Shown: piece by piece, positions 1 through 5,747 of the stretch | How the letters are laid out: each line of letters opens with the position of its first letter | Position numbering within the stretch: the first letter of the stretch is position 1 | Source: a virus | Virus record (IMG/VR): IMGVR_UViG_3300002052_000007 | Span: 1-44,761 of that record | Direction: 5' to 3' (one strand) | DNA length: 44,761 nucleotides | Program-made: the position numbers and the translations under genes | The notes under the pieces: generated by a model | What the model saw: the letters and a program-made list of their open reading frames with translations, nothing else | What the model was told of the DNA's origin: nothing | The model's database searches: none

Positions 1-94
1 TTCATGACTCCCCTCACGGTTGATGTTGTCTTGCATGATAATAATATAAAAAATATGAACATCCTTGTCAATACCTTTTTTAAATTTCTCTAAA
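1..94. repeat. Left copy of 94-bp terminal direct repeat
   Basis: Bases 1-94 are identical to 44668-44761. The repeat starts inside the start region of the XRE-like gene and covers its promoter, so joining the ends gives a continuous, sensible promoter-gene arrangement. The simplest reading is a circular or permuted genome assembled with an overlap, giving a 44,667-bp unique circle. A true short terminal repeat on linear virion DNA is possible but cannot be told apart from sequence alone. Confidence 0.95.
43..71 (-). promoter_or_regulatory. Strong leftward promoter of the XRE/recombination operon
   Basis: On the minus strand TTGACA (66-71) is followed by a 17-bp spacer and TATATT (43-48), a near-consensus sigma70 promoter. 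In the second terminal copy it is at 44710-44738, directly upstream of the XRE-like gene starting at 44672. The predicted leader is about 30 nt and carries a GAGGGG SD. Since genes from 44.7 to 37.3 kb are all leftward and mostly overlapping, this promoter probably feeds the whole recombination/replication operon. Confidence 0.8.
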
Positions 95-101
95 CAGAGG
101 G

Positions 102-128
102 AGAGCGTTGCAAAGATAGAGACAGAGC
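102..128 (+). repeat. Direct repeat A (GCGTTGCAAA-type), left of attP-like core
   Basis: The word AGCGTTGCAAA followed by a GACAG word 10 bases later is found here and again at 301-325, in the same orientation, on either side of the tRNA-like core at 191-210. The arrangement resembles arm-type integrase sites. The AGAGCGTTGC part also occurs inverted at the late promoter (6055-6080), so a regulator-binding site is the alternative. Confidence 0.55.
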
Positions 129-190
129 TTTCAGATATTGAACTGCTAACAGGCAGCAATCAGGACAGTTAAGTTTTGTCATTTATTTTT

Positions 191-210
191 TTCGAATCCC
201 ATCGCCCCGA
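191..210 (+). other. attP-like core: 3' end of a tRNA(Pro)-type gene
   Basis: These 20 nt fit the last 20 positions of a tRNA: a T-loop (TTCGAAT), the 3' strand of a T-stem (CCCAT), the 3' acceptor strand (CGCCCCG) and discriminator A, followed by T6. An acceptor stem of CGGGGCG paired with CGCCCCG and discriminator A is typical of tRNA(Pro). No 5' half is present upstream, so it is not a working tRNA. Phages integrating into tRNA genes carry such a 3' fragment as the att core. No integrase is recognisable in the window, so the call stays tentative. Confidence 0.55.
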
Positions 211-233
211 TTTTTTATTTTACAGGGAAAGAG

Positions 234-266
234 CTTCTACCCCTGGGGAAATTCGTTTTGTAGAAG
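234..266. other. Inverted repeat between attP-like core and repeat B
   Basis: CTTCTAC (234-240) pairs with GTAGAAG (260-266), enclosing a small CCCCTGGGG palindrome. It lies between the tRNA-like core and direct repeat B and may be a protein-binding or transcription-ending structure. There is no clean U-tract on either strand, so I do not call it a terminator. Confidence 0.35.
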
Positions 267-300
267 TCCCTCTTTGTCCCCTTCCTGGCCCGAAAATCTA

Positions 301-325
301 AAAAGCGTTGCAAAAATGGTGACAG
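301..325 (+). repeat. Direct repeat B (GCGTTGCAAA-type), right of attP-like core
   Basis: Second copy of the motif at 102-128: AGCGTTGCAAA, then a GACAG word 10 bases later. It sits immediately downstream of the stop of the RHH gene that ends at 328. See the copy at 102-128. Confidence 0.55.
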
Positions 326-327
326 TT

Positions 328-519
328 TTACTTCTCAATTCTGATTGTAAAATCCTTGCCGGAGTCCATCTCTTCAAGGAACCATTCCATAATCCTGACC
401 ATCATCTCTGTAAGAGTCATCCTGTTTTTCTTGGCAATCTTCTTAACCTTTGTCTTCAGGTGTTTCTTATCTTCCGGCAGCCGAAGGACAATATCGGGAT
501 TCATTTTTTCTCTGACCAT
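328..519 (-). CDS. Arc/CopG-type ribbon-helix-helix-like small protein
   Basis: 63 aa. The pattern of a short strand (PDIVLRLP), a Lys-rich helix and a second helix (LTEMMVRIMEWFLEEM) fits the ribbon-helix-helix DNA-binding fold seen in Arc, CopG and many phage regulators. The ATG has a good SD (GGAAGG). It is the last gene of the leftward early operon, next to the attP-like/promoter hub, so a role in controlling that hub is plausible. The operator is not known. An antitoxin role is the alternative, but no toxin-like partner is adjacent. Confidence 0.6.
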   Translation of the reverse strand: MVREKMNPDIVLRLPEDKKHLKTKVKKIAKKNRMTLTEMMVRIMEWFLEEMDSGKDFTIRIEK

Positions 520-533
520 AATTCACCTTCCTT

Positions 534-773
534 TCAAATATTTACATCATCCTCTGGATTCCAATGAGCAAGAGACTCGATGAACCTAGAGAACACCTCT
601 TTATAATAACTTGAGTTTGGATTAACATCTTCGACATTCGCCATTCTTCCTGCTGTGTGGATCTTTACTATTTTTCCCTTCCAATAGATAGGCGGTTGAC
701 CAGGAAGGGCTTCGTTCACCCTAACAATTTCGCCAACCTGGAATCCTGTTTTTGTTTTGTAATGGTGATCCAT
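534..773 (-). CDS. Small early phage protein, unknown function
   Basis: 79 aa, with strong SD (GGAGG) before the ATG and its own promoter at 789-816. The middle (GEIVRVNEALPGQPPIYWKGKI) alternates hydrophobic and polar residues like a small beta-barrel of SH3/KOW type, followed by an Asn/Tyr-rich acidic tail. I do not recognise a family. Its private promoter suggests strong early expression, as for host-takeover proteins. Confidence 0.65.
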   Translation of the reverse strand: MDHHYKTKTGFQVGEIVRVNEALPGQPPIYWKGKIVKIHTAGRMANVEDVNPNSSYYKEVFSRFIESLAHWNPEDDVNI

Positions 774-788
774 GTTTCCTCCTTTATT

Positions 789-816
789 ATTATACTAATA
801 ATTATCAGCCTGTAAA
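789..816 (-). promoter_or_regulatory. Early leftward promoter P1 (TTTACA-16-TATAAT)
   Basis: On the minus strand TTTACA (811-816), 16-bp spacer, TATAAT (789-794), then an SD and the ATG at 773. The -35 and the first half of the spacer (GGCTGATAATT) match the promoter at 3666-3693 almost base for base. Spacer conservation beyond the sigma70 hexamers suggests an additional regulator site. Confidence 0.8.
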
Positions 817-825
817 CCTCCTTTG

Positions 826-1026
826 TTAAACTTGTGCAAACAAAGAAAACCTGTCGTCCTCGATCAGCTCGATATGTTCCAGGCATAGCCAAAGATATAC
901 ATTCCTTCCATCCCTGAACTTGAGGACGAGGATCTTTTTGTGTGCCGATTTATAGCAGTCCGACACACAGCACATAGACTTAGAGTTTAGGTTTGTGTGC
1001 TTAGCCAAGTTGTCCTCCCTTGTCAT
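826..1026 (-). CDS. Small Cys-rich early protein
   Basis: 66 aa. It carries CC-x3-C-x3-H and a later C-x2-H (LCLEH), a set of ligands that could bind zinc. The ATG at 1026 overlaps the TGA of the upstream 52-aa gene (ATGA), indicating translational coupling. An internal Met just before the Cys cluster is an alternative start. Unknown function; one of many small metal-finger-like proteins here. Confidence 0.6.
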   Translation of the reverse strand: MTREDNLAKHTNLNSKSMCCVSDCYKSAHKKILVLKFRDGRNVYLWLCLEHIELIEDDRFSLFAQV

Positions 1027-1181
1027 TCCTCAACGGAGAACTGATACCCGAAATGATCTCCGTCTCTTTCTTCCTCGGGAATAAAGGTCTTGATAAAATT
1101 CTCCAATTCTTCGATGAAACTCTCGACCTTTACGCCTTCCCGTAAGTTAAGCCACAGGTCATCAAAGATAACCGTTGCCAT
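1023..1181 (-). CDS. Short acidic protein, 52 aa
   Basis: Reads MATVIFDDLWLNLREG through to a GYQFSVEE C-terminus. It has an excellent SD (AAAGGAGG) seven bases before the ATG and couples to the next gene by an ATGA overlap, which makes it convincing despite its length. It is acidic, with an amphipathic helix (ESFIEELENFIKTF). Unknown function. Confidence 0.7.
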   Translation of the reverse strand: MATVIFDDLWLNLREGVKVESFIEELENFIKTFIPEEERDGDHFGYQFSVEE

Positions 1182-1196
1182 GAAATCCTCCTTTGT

Positions 1197-1277
1197 TTAA
1201 TTTTCTTTGCTCATCTCCCACGTTGCCCATATAATGACGACACAGAAGATGACCACACCGCCCATGAGTATCGGCAT
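1197..1277 (-). CDS. 26-aa single-span membrane peptide
   Basis: Reads MPILMGGVVIFCVVIIWATW then EMSKEN. Nearly all of it is one hydrophobic helix with a charged C-terminal tail. The SD (AAAGGAG) is good and the spacing to the next gene is 15 bp. Membrane micro-proteins of this size in phages can tune lysis or affect host membrane functions; here the role is unknown. Confidence 0.55.
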   Translation of the reverse strand: MPILMGGVVIFCVVIIWATWEMSKEN

Positions 1278-1307
1278 TTTCTCACTCCTTTAAAATCTAA
1301 CGTGTTA

Positions 1308-1490
1308 TTATTTAATTTCATCCACCTCCCAGGAATGAGGACACTCCGGGAAATCCTTTTCCATTGCCTCGCTCATGTGTGGCATACTGGCAAATGGACA
1401 GAAAAATTTAAGAATCAATTCGCACTCAGCCTGCCATTGATCCTCACATCTAGCAAGAGGACAGACCATTTCTTTTTTCTGTTTTTCCAT
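1308..1490 (-). CDS. Small Cys-rich protein, 60 aa
   Basis: Has five Cys and two His (CPLARCEDQWQAEC, then CPF and CPH), consistent with a small zinc-binding protein. The SD is moderate (GTGAGGAT). It lies directly downstream, in the direction of transcription, of the structured non-coding tract at 1513-1758. Unknown function. Confidence 0.5.
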   Translation of the reverse strand: MEKQKKEMVCPLARCEDQWQAECELILKFFCPFASMPHMSEAMEKDFPECPHSWEVDEIK

Positions 1491-1512
1491 CTAATCCTCA
1501 CTAAATTTTATT

Positions 1513-1758
1513 TTGCCTTTAGGCAATCGCTTGAACCTTCGAGTGATCGAAGACTCAAGAGAGAGCCTAATGGCTCCCATCTGACCTGTAACAAGCCTTG
1601 CTTAGTTATCAAGGGATAACGCAGATCAGTTTGACAACTTGTCCCAACAGCACCGTAAACGGTAACTGGCGACCCACCCCGAAAGGCCCGACTAATCAAC
1701 ACGACTCGGGAGGATATTGCCTCAGCTTATCAACTGAGATCAGCTTGTCAGAGATCAT
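1513..1758 (-). ncRNA. Hairpin-dense non-coding tract, candidate structured RNA
   Basis: About 245 bp without a credible gene but with successive perfect short hairpins, several with four-base loops: 1513-1526 (TTGCC/GGCAA), 1537-1552 (CTTCGA/TCGAAG, with an outer TTGA/TCAA), 1563-1576 (GAGCC/GGCTC), 1605-1620 (GTTATC/GATAAC), an ACCG/CGGT stem near 1652, a CCCGA/TCGGG stem near 1687-1710 and CTCAG/CTGAG near 1720-1738. It lies between two leftward genes, so it would be transcribed leftward as leader or processed RNA. It matches no RNA family I can name. Confidence 0.4.
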
Positions 1759-1764
1759 GCAGTT

Positions 1765-2232
1765 TTATTTTTTGTCAGACTGACCGGAACTGACACGCAC
1801 TTTCGCAGATCGCACGCCCTGTTTACTCTGGACAGGGAAAGCACCCCGACTTTCCGGAGCGTCATCAAGCATTACTTTTTCCGTCTTTAACGCTCGAACA
1901 CCACGACGTTGAGAATGTTTAGAGAAGTAAGACTCAACGTCCACTCTCAAACGATGAGCCTTTATGTATGGAGGGACAACGCCCACACATAGGAGGATAC
2001 CTTCCGGCAACCCCTCTATAATCCCATAGAACTTAAGCATAAAATCAGAGTCATCCAACTTGCAGTAATATCTATTGTTTGCCCTATATATATATGGACA
2101 GTTTAGGCAAGCCTGTTTAAATCTGGATAGATCAGGATAGATGATATATTTAACGTATCCATTCCGCTTGAGTCCTTTAGAGGACTGAATCACAAACGGT
2201 TTAGGTAACTGAAAATTGCAATGTTTACGCAT
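1765..2232 (-). CDS. Unknown early protein with Cys pair
   Basis: 155 aa. It has a C-x2-C (ACLNCPYIY) and a later Cys (YYC) in the first half, then a basic Ser/Arg/Lys-rich tail from about residue 105. The only SD-like sequence, GGGGA just before the ATG, sits inside the right arm of a perfect hairpin (2235-2251), so translation may be gated. It follows the ArdC-like gene in the operon. I do not recognise the family; the basic tail suggests nucleic-acid contact. Confidence 0.6.
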   Translation of the reverse strand: MRKHCNFQLPKPFVIQSSKGLKRNGYVKYIIYPDLSRFKQACLNCPYIYRANNRYYCKLDDSDFMLKFYGIIEGLPEGILLCVGVVPPYIKAHRLRVDVESYFSKHSQRRGVRALKTEKVMLDDAPESRGAFPVQSKQGVRSAKVRVSSGQSDKK

Positions 2233-2234
2233 AG

Positions 2235-2251
2235 TGTCCCCATAGGGGACA
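2235..2251 (-). promoter_or_regulatory. Hairpin sequestering the SD of the 155-aa gene
   Basis: TGTCCCC (2235-2241) and GGGGACA (2245-2251) are perfect 7-bp arms around ATA. In the leftward mRNA the 3' arm GGGGACA ends two bases before the ATG at 2232 and contains the only SD-like GGGGA. A second pair, GGACA/TGTCC at 2268-2280, lies in the end of the ArdC-like gene. Confidence 0.5.
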
Positions 2252-2259
2252 AGCCACCC

Positions 2260-3171
2260 TCAGAAGAGGACAGCTTGTCCCTTCATTTTTTGGGAGACCT
2301 CAACTTTCTCAAGTAAAGGATAGACTTTCCTCAGAATCTTGTCGGCGACAGAGATAATCTTGATCGAGTGTTCCTTGACCTTTTCTTTCGTCCCGTTCCA
2401 ATGCCCTAGATAATACTTTGCCCCTTGATTATCTAGCCCGATACATGCCCCGACAATATAAGCGACAGACTCCGCTTGTAATTCCCTCTCATCTCTAGGT
2501 GTAACTTTATCGTCCTTTTCCTCTGGATGCCCTAGCAGGACATGAGCTATCTCGTGAAGATAACAAGCCACTTCTTGAGCCTTATTCTTTCGCCTGGATA
2601 GGACAATTTTCTTGCCGTTAGTGTATCCATCCTGGACGCCCTGAGAGTATTCGACCGGAACATCAAATTCAGAGGAAAGAAGATCGACCGTCAGAGAGTC
2701 GGAACCTTTAACGAGAGTGTTGCCAATATCAAGATCATCCCCATCCGTTTGAGAATAGTCGAACACATGAACCGGAATAAATCCTGTGATAACTTTCTTT
2801 TCGTATTCGTCTTTAACTTCCGGTTCGTCATCCTCTGATGTATCATCGGAGACAATCTTCTTGAGGACATACTTGGAAGAGACCATCGGAGCCAGTATCC
2901 AGATCGCTTTACTTCCCTTCTTGACATACCGCCCGACTCTTTTCCATTGATTGAACCCTGCAACCAAAGAAAACTCTGGACACTGAGACCAAATAAGGAA
3001 AAGGTTAGACAGCGAATAATTATGAAACCCTGACCGCCAACGATCAGCGAACATCCTCAACTTTTCCTCATCTGTCACAATCTCACTTGTCAAATCCTTT
3101 AATTGAGACACCAAGAGCTTTTTCCGCTCTTTCTTGCTGAGACTTTCTTGTTGAGTCTCAGAGCCTAACAT
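2260..3171 (-). CDS. ardC: ArdC-like antirestriction protein (ssDNA-binding domain plus zinc metallopeptidase)
   Basis: 303 aa. The N-terminal half (about 15-140) has the pattern of the ArdC N-terminal ssDNA-binding domain, including a Trp/Lys-rich stretch (FNQWKRVGRYVKKGSKAIWILAP). The C-terminal half has an HExxH zinc site (HEIAH 206-210, continuing VLLGH) and a third ligand E234 (ELQAESVAYIV), as in ImmA/IrrE-type metallopeptidases. ArdC proteins from plasmids and phages protect incoming DNA from restriction. A charged insert (109-125) separates parts of the N-domain. Its start overlaps the upstream stop by 7 nt, so the two genes are coupled. Placement behind promoter 3666-3693 suits early anti-defence. 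Antirestriction activity is inferred from the family. Confidence 0.8.
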   Translation of the reverse strand: MLGSETQQESLSKKERKKLLVSQLKDLTSEIVTDEEKLRMFADRWRSGFHNYSLSNLFLIWSQCPEFSLVAGFNQWKRVGRYVKKGSKAIWILAPMVSSKYVLKKIVSDDTSEDDEPEVKDEYEKKVITGFIPVHVFDYSQTDGDDLDIGNTLVKGSDSLTVDLLSSEFDVPVEYSQGVQDGYTNGKKIVLSRRKNKAQEVACYLHEIAHVLLGHPEEKDDKVTPRDERELQAESVAYIVGACIGLDNQGAKYYLGHWNGTKEKVKEHSIKIISVADKILRKVYPLLEKVEVSQKMKGQAVLF

Positions 3172-3635
3172 TTAGCACCCCCTAAAATTTTATTTGACCT
3201 GTCATCCTCAGAGTCGGAGAGGTCAACCACCGACTGAGAGAGGACTTTTGTCCCCTCTTTCGACTGGAGAATCTTTCGCCACACGACCGGATTAAGCCAG
3301 GGATCAAGATCAAATATCCCTTGACCAAATGCACGATTGCTTTTTGGGATAATGAGATCACCGGAAAACCTGTCCATATAAATGTAATTCCGGGTGTAGT
3401 GATGTTTGAACGCAACAAAATTGCCTAAGAAATTCATAAACATGAACTCACTAGCCGAACCTATGCGGCCAACACCATCGGAAGTATCAAGAACCACCGA
3501 CTTCAAAGACTGATCGAACATGGAAAAGTACAACCGGAACAACCCAAGCGAAAGATTGACGCATTGAATAGAGTCACGAAACGTGACCACATCCCGAGTG
3601 AATGAAGGAATTGAAATTGTTTCCGACATTTTCAC
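3165..3635 (-). CDS. Unknown early protein coupled to ardC-like gene
   Basis: 156 aa, first gene of the unit behind promoter 3666-3693. SD GTGAGGTG before the ATG. The sequence has mixed hydrophobic strands and aromatic residues (FVAFKHHYTRNYIYMDRF) and a Ser/Asp-rich C-terminus. I see no diagnostic motif. Coupling to the ArdC-like gene makes a shared anti-defence function a reasonable but untested guess. Confidence 0.65.
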   Translation of the reverse strand: MKMSETISIPSFTRDVVTFRDSIQCVNLSLGLFRLYFSMFDQSLKSVVLDTSDGVGRIGSASEFMFMNFLGNFVAFKHHYTRNYIYMDRFSGDLIIPKSNRAFGQGIFDLDPWLNPVVWRKILQSKEGTKVLSQSVVDLSDSEDDRSNKILGGAKC

Positions 3636-3665
3636 CTCACTTTTAAATTTTTTTCCCTCAAGTCA

Positions 3666-3693
3666 ATTATATCACAAATTATCAGCTTGTAAA
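3666..3693 (-). promoter_or_regulatory. Early leftward promoter P2 (TTTACA-16-TATAAT)
   Basis: On the minus strand TTTACA (3688-3693), 16-bp spacer, TATAAT (3666-3671), then the ATG at 3635. The block 3677-3698 is nearly identical to 800-821 at promoter P1, including the spacer half GCTGATAATT. Confidence 0.8.
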
Positions 3694-3779
3694 CCCCCCT
3701 GATAAAAATATTTTTGGAGTGAGGAAAAATCCAGGAAAGATCAGAAAAAAAATCAAGATCAGAGACCGGACCCCCATCC

Positions 3780-4172
3780 CCCCGCGCACGCGCATTAAAA
3801 AAAATGATTAATGTTTTTTTATTTTATTTTTTTATTTTTTTATTATTTTTCTTTATTTTTTAATCACCCCAGGAAATATTAATTTAATTATTTTTTTATA
3901 TTTAATTTTATTTTCTGAAAATTCGCCCCCATTAAATAGGACTATCCTATTTAATAGAGCCTTATTTCCTATTTTTCACACCCCTCCACAACCCCCCTAT
4001 TAAATAGGATTATCCTATATAATAATTAAGAGCCTCAACTAAAGGGAGTATATCCTATTCTTCTAGTAGTGTCCTATTTAATAAGATATTCCTAGAAGAT
4101 AAGATATATCTATATTTATAGGCTTTCTCTTATTTCTAGGTATGTCCTATTTAAATAGGAATATCTTATTGC
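3780..4172. other. Candidate replication origin: AT-rich tract with palindromic repeats
   Basis: No gene is visible from 3636 to 4483. From 3795 to 3910 there is an extreme T-tract (repeated TTTTTTATT words), as in a DNA-unwinding element. It is followed by repeats of TCCTATTTAAT and its complement: a perfect 11-bp-arm palindrome at 3931-3955, a near-perfect one at 3998-4024, a single half-site at 4072-4080 and a perfect 16-bp palindrome at 4145-4160. A 13-bp inverted pair (4080-4092 and 4158-4170) encloses the last block. This architecture fits an origin or a multi-site regulator region. Confidence 0.5.
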
Positions 4173-4351
4173 ATTTTTTTTTCTTATTTCGTTTCCACTT
4201 AAAATTAAAAGGCTACCGCAAAATTTATTTATCTTTACTTTTCTTGACCCCTCTATCGCTTATAACTCCCTGATTTATCAATAACTTAGGAAATATTATG
4301 TCGCATAATAGTTATTATGTAAACTCTCCCCCTAATTTAAAAAAGCTGCCC

Positions 4352-4422
4352 TGCATACGGGGGAAATCGCTCGATCCTGGGGGAAAATGGGGCTTTTTTC
4401 CGAGACCCCCCTTTGGTATGCA
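4352..4422. other. Long inverted repeat with G-tracts downstream of the A-rich block
   Basis: TGCATAC (4352-4358) pairs with GTATGCA (4416-4422), with G5 and C6 tracts just inside. The word GGGGGAAA recurs at about 4359, 4379 and 4470. Since leftward transcription from 5.9 kb reaches this point, it may end or weaken that transcript before the candidate origin. Confidence 0.4.
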
Positions 4423-4483
4423 TCCTCCCTAGCTCTGTATTTTTGATATTTTTCTATTTAAGGTTTTTTTGGGGGAAAATTAA

Positions 4484-4681
4484 TTATTTTTTTAATTTTG
4501 GAGGCCAGGAATAATTTAATTCTTCAAATAATTTTTGCCAGAAATTTTCAGCAGTCATATTTTTCAGGCAATTTTTGCAAAAGGCGTAATCATTTCCAAT
4601 CATCCCTATGGCAATTCCAATTCTAGGGATAAGCATATTTTTTTCGCTTCCACAAAAAAAACAATTTAATTTTTCTTCCAT
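4484..4681 (-). CDS. Small zinc-finger-like protein
   Basis: 65 aa with two Cys pairs (CFFC at 8-11 and CKNC near 35-38), the usual four-ligand arrangement of a zinc ribbon, and an aromatic C-terminus (NYSWPPKLKK). SD GAGGAAAA precedes the ATG. It is the last gene of the very A-rich leftward block. Function unknown. Confidence 0.65.
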   Translation of the reverse strand: MEEKLNCFFCGSEKNMLIPRIGIAIGMIGNDYAFCKNCLKNMTAENFWQKLFEELNYSWPPKLKK

Positions 4682-4700
4682 TTTTTCCTCTATTTTTTAT

Positions 4701-4937
4701 TTATTTCAGGAGGAAGTCTTTAAATTTTCTTTTTTTAAATTTAATAAAATAGCCTTTTTCGTTGTAGAGGGTGCCGTCGAAGGTGTATCTGAGGATTTTC
4801 CATTGGAATAAAAGAATTGGGAGATTGGGGTTTGAGAATTTTTGTTTTTTCAGATTAATTATTTTTTTTTCGAGTGCTTGTCTGCCGATTAATTTCCAGT
4901 AGATATATTTTCCGAGGAGATTAAAATTAATTTTCAT
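4701..4937 (-). CDS. Lys/Ile-rich small protein
   Basis: 78 aa, strongly basic (Lys-rich) with aromatic residues. The start overlaps the previous gene's end by 11 nt and has no clear SD, so it may depend on translational coupling. The coding strand is exceptionally A-rich, which inflates Lys, Asn and Ile, and open frames are easier to find in such DNA. Moderately likely to be real because it packs tightly into the operon. Confidence 0.45.
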   Translation of the reverse strand: MKINFNLLGKYIYWKLIGRQALEKKIINLKKQKFSNPNLPILLFQWKILRYTFDGTLYNEKGYFIKFKKRKFKDFLLK

Positions 4938-5112
4938 TTTTTATTTTTTTTAATCCGTCAGCAAGGTTTTTACTTTTGATGTTATAGATGCTAAAGAAAA
5001 CAGCGTTTGGGTCTTTTTTCAATAATTTTTTTATTTTTTTGTATTGTTTTCGGATTTTTTTCATTTTAATTTTATCGGGAAAAATATTGTCGTCGATTAT
5101 TTTTTTATTCAA
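4927..5112 (-). CDS. Lys-rich small protein with TTG start
   Basis: 61 aa starting at TTG with a good SD (AGAGGAG). About a quarter of residues are Lys, with Lys/Ile-rich helices. Unknown function; possibly nucleic-acid binding by charge alone. Same A-rich composition as its neighbours. Confidence 0.5.
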   Translation of the reverse strand: MNKKIIDDNIFPDKIKMKKIRKQYKKIKKLLKKDPNAVFFSIYNIKSKNLADGLKKIKNEN

Positions 5113-5142
5113 TTTATTTCTCCTCTGTATTTTTAATTTTTT

Positions 5143-5346
5143 TCATTTTAATTTTTCCCGTGTTCTTCTGGCGGATTCTTTTATTTTTATAAATTCTTCT
5201 TTAATTTTTTTTATTTCATTGGCTGTGTAATTGTGATGGACAGCTCTCAGGGTATTTTCTATTTTTTCCAGAAAGATAATTATTCCGACGTTCCGAAAAT
5301 ACCTTACAAAAAAGTCTTCGTCACTATTAATTAATTTTTCTTTCAT
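5143..5346 (-). CDS. Helical charged small protein
   Basis: 67 aa, predicted mostly helical (EKIENTLRAVHHNYTANE, then a Lys/Glu helix). Start overlaps the preceding gene by 20 nt. No family recognised. It belongs to the A-rich early block. Confidence 0.5.
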   Translation of the reverse strand: MKEKLINSDEDFFVRYFRNVGIIIFLEKIENTLRAVHHNYTANEIKKIKEEFIKIKESARRTREKLK

Positions 5347-5527
5347 CTAATTTTTTTCCGCAGAAGGGGCAGAAATTAATTTTTTGAGGTTCTCCTTTTT
5401 CGATGATAACCATTCTGTAGAAATTTTCATCCATGAACATAGTGACGGTATCTCCGAAAATCCACCAATTTTGAAAATCCTCGCAGCAAAATTCAGCTTC
5501 TATTAATTTTCCTGTTTTTTCTTCCAT
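5327..5527 (-). CDS. Small zinc-ribbon-like protein (CC ... CPFCGKKL)
   Basis: 66 aa. A CC pair near residues 14-15 and a C-terminal CPFCGKKL knuckle form a four-Cys site. CPFCGKKL is a typical zinc-ribbon half that I know from many small phage proteins of unknown role. Strong SD (AAGGAG). Confidence 0.7.
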   Translation of the reverse strand: MEEKTGKLIEAEFCCEDFQNWWIFGDTVTMFMDENFYRMVIIEKGEPQKINFCPFCGKKLDERKIN

Positions 5528-5540
5528 TTTTTTCTCCTTT

Positions 5541-5747
5541 TTAATTCCACCAAATGTATCCCCCCGGCTCCCAGGTTATGTGAATCAGGTGACTAAGGCA
5601 CTCGTCGCAGCAGAAACCGTGCTTAAAGGCCGTGAGATTGTCGATCTTGGTCCTTCTCTTGCAGAGAGAGCAGACATGGCTCATTTCCTCGAGCTGGATC
5701 TCCCTGATCCTTTCCCTGAGCTTCCGGATTTTCTCTTTCTCGTCCAT
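5541..5747 (-). CDS. Small zinc-finger-like protein, first gene of leftward operon
   Basis: 68 aa. A charged N-terminal helix (residues 1-20) is followed by CSLC and CCDEC pairs, a zinc-finger-like layout ending in an aromatic tail. The ATG has no SD. Its first 14 bases (from just before the ATG) are repeated exactly 139 bp upstream, at the predicted transcription start, with a hairpin element between. An ancestral gene may have begun almost at the promoter and been separated from it by insertion. Confidence 0.6.
   Translation of the reverse strand: MDEKEKIRKLRERIREIQLEEMSHVCSLCKRRTKIDNLTAFKHGFCCDECLSHLIHITWEPGGYIWWN

Noticed and set aside
1-94. Biological short terminal repeat of linear virion DNA
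   Set aside because: Not excluded, but the repeat continues a promoter-gene unit seamlessly across the ends, so an assembly overlap of a circular or permuted genome is simpler.
191-216. Complete tRNA gene
   Set aside because: Only the last 20 positions fit a tRNA; the upstream 60 bases contain no matching 5' acceptor strand, D-arm or anticodon arm.
274-583. Rightward frames over the RHH gene
   Set aside because: Antisense to a gene with a clear SD and fold; compositions look like reverse translations.
1508-1702. Leftward 64-codon open frame in the hairpin tract
   Set aside because: No SD, Ser/Leu-rich shadow-like translation, and the hairpin density argues for non-coding DNA.
3795-3910. 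T-tracts as a series of terminators
   Set aside because: They are not preceded by GC-rich stems on the correct strand; an unwinding-type tract is a better reading.
4608-5230. Rightward Phe/Leu/Ile-rich frames (hydrophobic, membrane-like)
   Set aside because: They are the T-rich complement of the A-rich leftward genes, which have SDs and Cys-pair motifs.
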